Shown in pieces: positions 9,559 through 18,138 of a stretch of DNA of 64,000 nt; within the stretch, counting starts at the first letter, position 1, and each line of letters starts with the position of its first letter. Position numbers and translations under genes: made by a program. Origin of the DNA: Aurantiochytrium sp. KH105 (Eukaryota > Sar > Bigyra > Thraustochytrida > Thraustochytriidae); the NCBI GenBank assembly GCA_003116975.1, contig BGKB01000101.1, positions 62,001 through 126,000 on the forward strand. The letters are read 5' to 3'. The notes beneath the pieces were generated by a model. That model made no database searches and was not told where the DNA came from. It saw only the letters and a program-made list of their open reading frames with translations.

Positions 9559-10680
9559 GTGGCTTCAGAGGGCGGAGAGGAGATGGTGAGCCATTCACCT
9601 TTTGTTCATTTCACCTTGGCCGTCGCGTCAATTTCACATCTCTGCAGCCCACGACTTGTTTTCAGAAGACTGGGCTGCCGTGGGGTTCGTTGCAGTGTGA
9701 ACGGAAAAGGGGTGGAGGTAGAGAAGGAGAAACGGGGCGGAAAGGGGGGCAATCGAGGGGCGAAGCGTTTCTTGACTGGTTTGGGTAGCCAGTCGGAGCG
9801 ATTGTCCGTGGCCCAAGCGCAGGCCGGCACGTTGCCGCGCAACCATGAATCTGTTATCAATTACGAGATCATCCGTGCCATGTCTTGCGCGCGCCTTGCC
9901 ATGTCATCTTTACCGTCATTCGCGTACTTTTTGCGCTCTTTTCATCTTCTTTCTTTTCTCCACACCTTTTGGCAAGTTCGTCCCCTTTGAAGTCGTGGTC
10001 GACCGCTCACAGATGTGCATTTTATCATTGGTTTTCAATCACAACACCAGAAAAAGCGAACAATGGCTCTAGTGCCGCACGCCAGAGCACGCGAACAGAG
10101 ATGCCGACCACTGGCGGGCGCTCTCTGCACGCAAGCAAAGGCATTATTTTAGCTAGCATGCGTCTGCTCAAATATTACTTTATCCCGATTTTCCACCCAC
10201 CCGCTGCGAAACGTTCTCTATTTCTTTTCCCTTTTCTCTTTTTCTTTCATCGATCAGGTAGTAGTAGGCCTAGCCTAGGCCTAGTAAGAGAAACACCACC
10301 ATGATGGCCGGCCTCTGGTCGCCAAACTTGAAGAGACACGGCATCCACCTTTTCTTTTTGATCTTTTTGGAGGAGATTATGGTGACTCTCTTGCCAAGGA
10401 TCACGCACTGACTGACTGATTGACTGTGACACAAAGCAGACAAACAATGACACGATGTCTATGAATGGAGCTTGAAAGTTGAAAAAAAGGAAAGAAAAAG
10501 AAATATAGATACACACACATATACGCTTGCGCGTGCGCGTTCATGCGAGGAGGCTTGTGCGCGCAAAGAAAAGGTAACCTCGTGACAAACACATTTGGTC
10601 AGTTGAGTCAGTCGGTCGATCAATTTAGTGGGTCGGTCGGTCGGTCGGTCGATCGATCGATCGGTCGGTCGATCCGTCCG
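9559..10680. other. Convergent intergenic region
   Basis: This 1.1-kb gap lies between the 3' ends of two converging genes. It contains the near-palindromic AGGCCTAG motif at 10265-10285, a TGACTGACTGATTGACTG run at about 10409-10428, a pyrimidine-rich tract near 10210-10250 and a CGGT/CGAT tetramer run ending at the next stop codon. No coding frame is convincing. Confidence 0.45.
10265..10285. promoter_or_regulatory. Near-palindromic AGGCCTAG-type motif
   Basis: TAGGCCTAGCCTAGGCCTA reads almost the same on both strands. A longer cluster of the same word is found at 35018-35050 before VPS41. Function is unknown. Confidence 0.3.
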
Positions 10681-10682
10681 TC
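10620..10682. repeat. (CGGT)/(CGAT) tetranucleotide tract
   Basis: About 60 bp of CGGT and CGAT tetramers, some diverged, running into the 3' end of the LRR gene on the minus strand. Confidence 0.85.
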
Positions 10683-12345
10683 AGGTCGAAACGACCGAGA
10701 TATACGCTGGTAGCGCATGAACCTGTGCCAAGCTAACTTGTGGGCACCAGCGCACACAGAGGCGACGCATGGCAGGGAGCTTGGCAAAGGCGCTCACACT
10801 TTTGAGACTGCTACAGCGGGTGAGATTTACATACTCGAGGGACGAGCACGCCTCGAGGGCCGCGACGGATTGCAAACTGGCGCAAAAGCCAAGGTCAAGG
10901 TGCGTGAGCGACTTGCAATGGGCGAGACCGGACAAATCCGCAAGATTTGCACAGCCCGTGAGACTAAGATATTGCAGGGAGGTTCGCTCGGCCAGTGCAA
11001 CGGATTGAAGCCCAATGCAGCCCCCAAGAAAGAGATGTTCCAAAGCAGAGCACTTTGCGACCAGACCCACATCGACTACGCTATAGCAGTGACTCAAATC
11101 GAGCACACGCAATGCCTTGCACGAGACCAGGACATCAAGGTTCGCGAGGGAGTCACAACCCGAGAGCAAAACCTCTTTGAGAGACTTGGCGCAGGCTTTC
11201 AGCGCAGAAATGTCGACGAGCTGATCGCAAGAGCCGAGATCGATCTTTTCGAGCAGAGGTGGGAGACTCGGGCAGCTGACTAGCTGCGAGCAGCCCTGAA
11301 GAGCAAGACTGCGAAGACTGGCGAGGTCGGCGAGCCCTGCAACTGCGGTCGCGTGGTCCGAGAATAGAGAGAAGCACAAGCTAAGGTCGAGCTCCTGGAG
11401 GTTTGTACAGAACTCGAGCCCTCGCAACGAGGAGAGGCCGCGGCAGCCCGAAAGGTGGAGCGCGCGGAGCTCCTCGCAGGACGCGAGGGGCTCGACAGAG
11501 GTGAGCGTCTCGCATCCCTCGAGACGAAGGTCCCGGAGATCGCGAAGCGCGGTGAGCGGTGAGAGATCGTCAAGCGGGTTGAGGCTGAGATCGAGGGTGG
11601 TGAGCCAGCGGCAGGCGCTGAGGCCGAGCAGGCCGCGTTGTCCGGCACCCCGAATGGCGAGGGAGCGCAATACGAGCGGCTCGAGCGCAACATCCAAGAC
11701 CTCGCGCACATTGGCGTCGCGGCAGTCGAGCGCGATGCCTTGGACATACCAGCGGCGGCGGACGCTGCGAGACACGAAGCAGCGCGCAAGGGCAGTGCGT
11801 CCGAACCACCGGATGGGTTCCATTTGCAGCAGGTCGAGCTGGCGGCCCCATAGCTGCGCGCTGACGTCGTGACATGTGAGCGAGAGCATGCCGATGGCCT
11901 CGGGCCGCAAGTAGCTGAGGACCGTTTCCCAGAGGCCGTATTCATGGTAGACGAGGTCAACGAGCCCTGGGCGTTTGCGTGAAATTGTTGGTCGCGGTGA
12001 AACAACTCCCTTGCGGGTCATGTCGACGAGGTGGGGGGGGTCGAGGTTGGCGTCATCATCGTCGCTACAACTTGCTTTTTCCTCTTCCACTTCGATTTGC
12101 CGTCGGCGGAGTTTGATGCTCGCGGGGCTGCAGGGGTGGGGTTTGATGCTGGTGACGGCACGCACGGAGCCGCTGGCGCCGCAATGGAAGCACGAGGCGT
12201 GGTCTTCGTAGATGGCGCGGAACTCATCGGCCGGCTCGACGGGGGCGGGCGCGGGGCTGGCGTGGGGGCCTCTCGCGACGAGCAGGCTTTCTCTACATTC
12301 TCCGCAGACGCCGATGCTCCAGTCTGAGAGCATCAAGGTCTCCAT
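10681..12345 (-). CDS. F-box-like leucine-rich-repeat protein
   Basis: The 554-residue protein begins METLMLSDW. The N-terminus has two CxxC pairs (Cys14/Cys17 and Cys52/Cys55), suggesting a small metal-binding knuckle. After an acidic, disordered stretch (about 85-125), residues 130-172 look like a short F-box: a VDLVYHEYGLWETVLSYL start, then a hydrophobic ML.LTC pattern. From about 215 to the end there are a dozen LRRs of 22-24 residues with the LxxLxLxxCxxL pattern (for example LRALHLSGCRGLSSLRGLE), the cysteine-containing type of AMN1/FBXL proteins. By family analogy it may be a substrate receptor for an SCF ubiquitin ligase, but the F-box match is weak. A pentamer repeat abuts the start codon. 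No signal peptide or membrane segment is seen. Confidence 0.8.
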   Translation of the reverse strand: METLMLSDWSIGVCGECRESLLVARGPHASPAPAPVEPADEFRAIYEDHASCFHCGASGSVRAVTSIKPHPCSPASIKLRRRQIEVEEEKASCSDDDDANLDPPHLVDMTRKGVVSPRPTISRKRPGLVDLVYHEYGLWETVLSYLRPEAIGMLSLTCHDVSAQLWGRQLDLLQMEPIRWFGRTALARCFVSRSVRRRWYVQGIALDCRDANVREVLDVALEPLVLRSLAIRGAGQRGLLGLSACRWLTTLDLSLNPLDDLSPLTALRDLRDLRLEGCETLTSVEPLASCEELRALHLSGCRGLSSLRGLEFCTNLQELDLSLCFSLFSDHATAVAGLADLASLRSLALQGCSQLVSCPSLPPLLEKIDLGSCDQLVDISALKACAKSLKEVLLSGCDSLANLDVLVSCKALRVLDLSHCYSVVDVGLVAKCSALEHLFLGGCIGLQSVALAERTSLQYLSLTGCANLADLSGLAHCKSLTHLDLGFCASLQSVAALEACSSLEYVNLTRCSSLKSVSAFAKLPAMRRLCVRWCPQVSLAQVHALPAYISVVST

Positions 12346-12352
12346 GGTCTCG

Positions 12353-12382
12353 GATCGTATCGTATCGTATCGTATCGTATCG
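12353..12382. repeat. (ATCGT)n pentanucleotide microsatellite at a start codon
   Basis: About six units end only about 8 bp upstream of the LRR-gene ATG on the minus strand, inside its 5' leader. Length changes here would alter leader length directly. Confidence 0.85.
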
Positions 12383-13931
12383 CCTTTTGTCTTGGCTTGG
12401 CTTGTCTTGGCTTGGCTTGACTAGTTGAGTCGTTGGTAGACGAGACGGGCTTGTTGTTTTTTCGGCCGATCAGGCCACCCCCGTCTCGTCTCGCGGTACT
12501 GCGTCGAAGGCTAGCGCGCGCGCGCGCGCGGTGCCGAGCGAGCCGGCGATGTAGCGCGCGCGCTGGCGCTGCTCCTCGCGCGTCGGGCTCTCGCGCTCCG
12601 GGGCTTTCTTCGCCCGCGTCTGCACCCGTGCGTGCGGGTTCTTGGCTGCCCTTGCGCTGGAGCCGAGAGCTCCACAACGGGTGCGATTGCGCCACCCTGG
12701 TCCCTCCCTCCCTCCCTCGCTCTTCCGGGGCGCGGCCTGGCTGCCCAGCTGGCTGCGAGCGAGCGCGGAGGGGGCTCGGCCTCGCGCGGGCCTGCCTGCC
12801 TGCCTGCCTCGAGCCTGCAAGGCTAGCAGCGAGCGAGAGGGGACGAGGCGCAGCCTGCCGCGACGAGCTCTGCCGCGCCGGTGCTCCTTGCTATTCGCAA
12901 TTTGCTTCTTCCCCTGTTGCTGTGTCTCCTTTCTTCCCTGCTCGTTGAGAGCAGAGCAGCGCAGAGCAGAGCAGAGCAGAGGCGGGCAAAAAGTTCTGCG
13001 GCACTACGAGCCTCGCGACCGCGCGCCTGCGAGTCTGCGAGTCTGCGCGTCTGCGCGCGCGCGAGCGAGCAGCGCAAGCCGAGGCGCAGAGGCCCGAGCT
13101 GCTGCGCGGCACGTCGCGCGCTGCCTCCCTCGCCCTCTCTCTCCCCAGCGGTCTCGCGGCTCGGGTCGAGACTCGACGCCGAGGCGCAGGAGCGTAATGC
13201 AGTGCAATTCAAATCAACCAATCCCGCGCTGCGCCTGGGCGAGCGAGGCCGGTCCTCGCGCGCGGCGTCTCCGGTCTGCCTGCCTGCCTGCCTGCCCTCC
13301 GCCGCCGCGCTGCTGCTGCGCTGCCGCGCGCGCCGTGCACACAGACAGACGCACACGGGCGGGCTCGCACACGCGCGCCGGGGTCGCAGAAGAGCTCGTT
13401 GTGGTTCTGCTGCCCGTCTGCTCCGCTCCGCTCCGCTCTGCTCTGCTCCGCTCCGCTCTCTCTGCGCTGCCTGCCTGCCTGCCTGCCTGCCTGGGCGAGG
13501 CGGAGAGAGCGGCAGCGAGGTCCTGGCCGGCCTCGCAGCTGGCGGAGAGGTCGCGGCCGGGTGCAGCCGCGCTGGGCTCGCCCCTCTCGGCGGGGCCCTC
13601 CCTCGCTCGCGGTGCACCGCGCCTGGCTCTGCTGGCCGCTGCTTGTGCTGGCTGGCGCACTCGCTGCGGGCGGCGCCAGCCAGGCGCGCGGCGAGTTTCA
13701 ACGTTCCCTCGCCGCGCATTTCACCTCGGCCGCCCCGCCGGGAGCGAGGCCCCTCTCTCTGCCGCGAGGGGAGAGGAGGGAAGAAACTTCTCCGCGCTTT
13801 CTGCGGAGGAGGGGGAGAGAGCGGAGGCGGGAGAGAGAGAGCGGGCGAGGCCGAGGCCGCGGTGGGCGCAGAGCTCGCTTGCATCCACCAAGGCCTCTGC
13901 GCGGCGTTGCACTGCATTGCACTGCGCTGCA

Positions 13932-13965
13932 ATGCGATGCGATGCGATGCGATGCGATGCGATGC
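13932..13965. repeat. (ATGCG)n pentanucleotide microsatellite
   Basis: About six to seven exact ATGCG units within a longer run of degenerate TGCACTGC-type words starting near 13905. Confidence 0.85.
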
Positions 13966-14040
13966 TCGCGAGGCATCCGGGCTGCGCCTCGAGGGCGGCG
14001 GAGCGGCGGACGGTCGCAGGTGACGCCGCGGGGAGACGCC

Positions 14041-14077
14041 GGGAGGGAGGGAGGGAGGGAGGGAGGGAGGGAGGGAA
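14041..14077. repeat. (GGGA)n tetranucleotide microsatellite
   Basis: About nine GGGA units. The G-rich strand could form a G-quadruplex. Confidence 0.85.
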
Positions 14078-14302
14078 GGCGGTTGGAGGGCGAGAACGAG
14101 ACCCGCCCCGGCAACGTTCGGGCTGGCAGCAGTCGCAGGCAGCCAGCTGCTGCTGCACGATGCCGCGCGCGAGAGAGAGAGAAGGGGACGCGCAGCGAAC
14201 GAGCGGCCAGGCGGGGGAGCGAGCGGAGCAACGGCGGCGCTCGCTCTGCGCTGGCTCGAGGGATCTCTCTTTCTTCCTTGACAGCTAGCTTCCTTCCTTG
14301 AC

Positions 14303-14326
14303 AGCTTCCTTGCTTGCTTGCCATGG

Positions 14327-14359
<33 letters not shown>

Positions 14360-14370
14360 GGCTTGCTTGC
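14303..14370. repeat. (GCTT)n tetranucleotide microsatellite
   Basis: GCTT units in two near-continuous blocks with a few interruptions (TGGCTTGC). Confidence 0.85.
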
Positions 14371-15096
14371 TGGCTTGCGGAAAGTGGTCGCTTGAGCTTC
14401 GGGTCTTTCCAACTCCCTGACTTGGCGCATCGGTCGAGGAAGACAGGCAAACAATTGCCACCACTGGGACCAAACAGCATCTTGGATGGAGAGGAGGCGC
14501 CGGAGGGATCCGGACTGGGCCGACGCGAAGACCGCGCGACCAGCGACCAGAGCGCGCGACCGGTGCACATCGTGGCGAGCCGGCCGGCCACTGGCCACCG
14601 CCGGTCGCCTTCTGGCGCGCACTTCTGGCGCGCAAGGCCAGGCGGGCCGGGAGACGAGCGCGAGCTTGGAGCCTGCGTACGCCACGCGTACGTCACGTGG
14701 CTCTGCTTTCGTTGCGCGAGAATTCGATCGTCGGGGACACGTCATGACCGACGGGAAGTGACAAGGCCGCTTCTTTGGGGCGGGCTCTAATTCTTTGGTA
14801 TTGTACTATACTGTCCGCCGCCCGCGGGGGCGAGGGGCGTGGGACCGGGCTCTGGCGTATCCTTTTCGACACTGACGCCCTCAGCGGCCACTGCGAAGGC
14901 CGGCCGACCGACCGACCTTCTCGCGCTCGCTCCATTGCTGCCAGCAACGAGTTGCTGGCTGAAGCGAGATCTTGGAGAAGATTTTGTGCGTTGCACGCCG
15001 GGCGCAACAAGCATATTTGGCGCAGTGGGGAGGAGGCAAGAATCCCCGCCCGAAAGACCCGTCGAGTTCGATTGGTCGGTAGACCTGCCAGCCTGG

Positions 15097-15603
15097 TCAG
15101 GGTCGGGAAGAGAGGCAATGTTGCGGCTCTAGACAGTCAGCGCAGCGACGAAGACCACCGCCGCTGTCAAGCACTTTCTCACGGTCGGCACAGTGATAAA
15201 CGTGGTGCGGCGTCGCGGCATAAGCCATGGGGAATCGGAGGAAAATCCGTGCAAGCGTGTCAAGTTCAAGAGTAAGAAGAAGAAGATGATGATGAGGTTT
15301 CCGCCTCCGAAACGGAGATGATAATCTTTCGGGCTTTGTCAAGCATTTCGACCGAAGTCTAGTGGAATCGCATAAACAAGTCTCAACTTCACGACGGTGT
15401 ACCAACCTGTAGAAGCACATATCCACAGCATTTCTATTCACATACCCGCCGTCGAGAAGCAAGAATGATGACGCCGTCTGGGACCAGGGCCATCGACATG
15501 GTGACATACACCTCTCGCCCTTTGGAGAAAGGAAGTCCTGGCAAGCGAACGTAAACTCAAGGCTGTCAATGTTTCTTATCCACTTACGTAAAGCGTTATT
15601 CAT
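15097..15603 (-). other. Open frame immediately after the Cys-rich gene stop; possible 3' UTR intron
   Basis: A 168-codon frame begins with ATG directly after the TAG of the Cys-rich gene. Its product is not recognised and reads like untranslated DNA. A donor-like GTAAGTG lies at 15587 and an acceptor-like CTACAG ends at 15407 on the minus strand, so a 181-bp intron just downstream of the stop is conceivable. Low confidence as a coding gene. Confidence 0.15.
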
Positions 15604-17052
15604 CTAGGAGGAGTCGTCAGCACCGCCCGTGTCGGAGCCGGCCCCGACGTCAAAGCCGGCCTCGGTGTCGGCCGTGTAGGTGCCGGTCTGGCCGTCGCCG
15701 GCATTGAAGCAATGGCAGGCCGGACTCTGGCAGCACTTTTCAGCGCAAGTGGCCGCGTCTGTTCTGGTGTCCTGGCAGGTGCCATCAATGGTCAGCGAGC
15801 CCTTGCAACCAATGCACTCGTCGTTCTCCGGCTCGGGGAGCTGCGTGTTGACGTTAGCCTGGACGTTCCAACACTGCGCTGCAGAGCCCATTTTGGCGTT
15901 GTGGCAGCCAAGCAAGGTGTCCGGGTACCTGTTGCACCAAACACAGTCGTAAATAGGGTCCTTGTTCGATGCCGAGCGGCAATCGCTCTTGGTAAAACGG
16001 TTGTTGCAGGGCGAAAAATAGCACCCAGGAAAGTCCTTCCCGCGATAAGCCTTGTTCTGAGCTTTGGTGTACCAAAGGCATCGCCCTCCCGTGTGCTGAA
16101 TGGTGCACTGTCCGTTGTTGAGACGCATGCACGCATCGGGCATGCACCGGCCACGATTGCTCGACGTCGAGGCGCCAGCCTTGTGCCCGTTCTGCAAGTC
16201 ATTGAACCACATGCACCCGTCTGTCTCGACGCATTCCTCGGCACCGTAGTTGCCGCAGTACTGGTAGCGCAAGTGGCAGCGCTTCGACGTTTCCCCAGTT
16301 GCCTTGTACCACACGCACGCATTTGTAGCCTCTTGGTTGCAGGTCGCTCTGGTTGTGTACCCGTCGCAATGCTCATTCGTGACGATACCAAAGCACTCTC
16401 CGTTGTTGTAGGCACACCCCGGGGTCATGCGGCACATGACTTCGTTCAGATCATAGCACACGTCATTCATGACAGAAAAGCTTTCATCGTCGGAAGCCAC
16501 TGGCTCGAGGTGACCCGCCAGAGAGAGCTCGTTTGAGCACTTTGTAAGGAGGCTCGCCCCCTCGCTGGCCTCCTCGTAGATCTTGCGGCAGTATGCTTTG
16601 GGGTTGTTGAAGATCAGATCACCAAGACTATCGGTTGGTGCCATGTAAAAGCCATACTTGTCGGTCGGCACACTGCTCGCCGCGAGCTCCAGTGCGCCCG
16701 AAGCTGCGGCCTTGGCTTCTTGTCGGGCGAGCTTCCTCGCCTCTCGTTTGCACTTTTTCCTGGCCGCTTTGGTCTTCATGAGATTGCAATTGCTGCTGTA
16801 CTTTTCAAACAGCTTCTTGCGCCATTCAATAATCTCAGCGCGCGTTGGCTTGGCTGCAAGATCGCGGCCCTCGAAATTGTATTCGTCGTCATCGAGATCT
16901 TCTTCGATTTCAGCATAATCGTCCTCCGACTCCTCCATCATGGCGGTCATGTTGAGCTTTGTCGGTGCATGCGAATCGGTCTGCGAGGCTTGCGCTTGCC
17001 ACCACGCGAGGCCTGCGATCAGGCCTGCAGCCACATACTTGAGGCGTACCAT
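15604..17052 (-). CDS. Secreted cysteine-rich repeat protein, function unknown
   Basis: The 482-residue protein starts MVRLKYVAAGLIAGLAWWQAQ, a clear signal peptide with likely cleavage near residue 23. It continues with an acidic, Tyr-containing region (about 35-60) and a Lys/Arg/Ala-rich helix with two Cys (about 85-115). From about residue 165 to 445 there is a Cys-rich region with repeated modules of about 35-45 residues, each with a C...C...(A/G)C(V/M/L)W core (for example NACVWYKATG, DGCMWFNDLQ, GRCLWYTKAQ, YDCVWCNRY). A second type of Cys cluster (TCAEKCCQSPACHCFN) resembles PAN/apple-like or small secreted modules. The tail is Thr/Gly/Asp-rich. It should enter the secretory pathway and be disulfide-bonded, for example as a cell-surface or scale-associated protein. 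I do not recognise the family. No membrane anchor is evident. Confidence 0.75.
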   Translation of the reverse strand: MVRLKYVAAGLIAGLAWWQAQASQTDSHAPTKLNMTAMMEESEDDYAEIEEDLDDDEYNFEGRDLAAKPTRAEIIEWRKKLFEKYSSNCNLMKTKAARKKCKREARKLARQEAKAAASGALELAASSVPTDKYGFYMAPTDSLGDLIFNNPKAYCRKIYEEASEGASLLTKCSNELSLAGHLEPVASDDESFSVMNDVCYDLNEVMCRMTPGCAYNNGECFGIVTNEHCDGYTTRATCNQEATNACVWYKATGETSKRCHLRYQYCGNYGAEECVETDGCMWFNDLQNGHKAGASTSSNRGRCMPDACMRLNNGQCTIQHTGGRCLWYTKAQNKAYRGKDFPGCYFSPCNNRFTKSDCRSASNKDPIYDCVWCNRYPDTLLGCHNAKMGSAAQCWNVQANVNTQLPEPENDECIGCKGSLTIDGTCQDTRTDAATCAEKCCQSPACHCFNAGDGQTGTYTADTEAGFDVGAGSDTGGADDSS

Positions 17053-18138
17053 GTTTTCCTTTTCTTGACGTTCGAGCTCCTTGGTTGCGTTGCGACTTTG
17101 CTTGCGGCTCTGCTCAGGTCAGTGCGACCGCACGTGGCTAGTCCTGGGTTCTCCTTTGTTTTGGCCTGATCATCTTGGGACGATTGGCTTGCAAAGCCCA
17201 AGCACGTTCGGCGCGGAGGCTTCGCGCCCATGTCCAATTTCCTCCACCCACAGTGCATGGCAAAGAACGGAGAGACCCAAGCAGAAAAATGGATAAAAAG
17301 GGAAAAAAAATTATAGGGTCTTTTGAGACATTTGCTGCTTTTTTCTTCCGTTTGCCGTCGACTGGCAGTGGTAGAGGAGGTCCGCGGTGTGCTGGTCCAC
17401 GCGAGACGCACTGCGCCAGCCTCGGCCCGCGCGCGCCGCTCGATGACTTGTGACGCTTTCCTCTTTCGTTTGCGGTGAAATCTTTCGAATAAAAATGTAA
17501 AAAGGGGGTGTGGGTGTGTGCTGTTCGGAAATGCGTCCGCGGCGTGCCCGAAGTCCTTTGCTGTTCGTTCTCCAAGAAGCTCTAGCTTTTGTGCCGAGAC
17601 CTAAAGCGGTTCGCGCAAGAGCCTGGAAGTGGCCTCTGGGCCACGACGTGAGACGCAAGTGCTTGTTTGCAGCTCCGCGCCGGGGCCTCTGTTTTCGCCT
17701 CGGCGGCGCGATTTCTCAGCTTGGGTCCGTTACCCGGTAGGAGTCGGACGGTCACCGGACTTGTAGTGTAGTATACAAGTACGAGTCCCGAAGACTGCAG
17801 GCACAAGTTCCAAAACCTGGAGATCAAGTCCAAGAGTCCAGAGTCCAGTCCATATCTCCGTTCCAAAGGGAAAACGACGAAAATCAGTCATGTACGTCGA
17901 GAAGAAAAGAACCGCTTGCGCACACGTGAAGCAAACTTTGTCAGAGGCCTCTCTTTGTAATTTGGCAATTTCGATAGCCCAGCACACAAATACAAAAATT
18001 AGTCATGAGATAACAGAAACAAACAGAGAACGTAGAGGAGAAGAAGAAATACGAGGAGCGGATGGGTGCTGTCGATGCCTTTCAGCCCTTGGTCACAGTC
18101 AAACACACGCTCAGGGCCTTGAGGACGAAAAGGGGGTC
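17053..18138. other. Intergenic region upstream of the Cys-rich gene
   Basis: This 1.1-kb gap runs from the Cys-rich gene start to the stop of the ankyrin-type gene; both are on the minus strand. It has an A-rich stretch at about 17285-17320, a GT-rich run near 17505-17520 and several AGTCC words at 17825-17855. I see no coding frame or RNA gene I can support. Confidence 0.45.

Larger units (their letters stand above)
12346..15603. other. Gene-free GC-rich repeat region
   Basis: These 3.26 kb separate the LRR gene start from the 3' end of the Cys-rich gene. The DNA is saturated with simple repeats: TGGCT, CCTC, CAGAG/CTGCT, TGCC, ATGCG, GGGA and GCTT. Long frames on both strands (up to about 640 codons) translate to Arg/Ala/Ser/Pro/Gly only and overlap each other, the signature of GC-rich non-coding DNA. 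A 168-codon minus-strand frame at 15097-15603 is listed separately. I found no tRNA or other RNA gene. Confidence 0.5.

Noticed and set aside
12642-14288. Long plus-strand frame (548 codons) and a 640-codon minus-strand frame over the same DNA
   Set aside because: Both translate to Arg/Ala/Ser/Pro/Gly only and overlap; GC-rich repeat DNA has few stops, so length is not evidence here.
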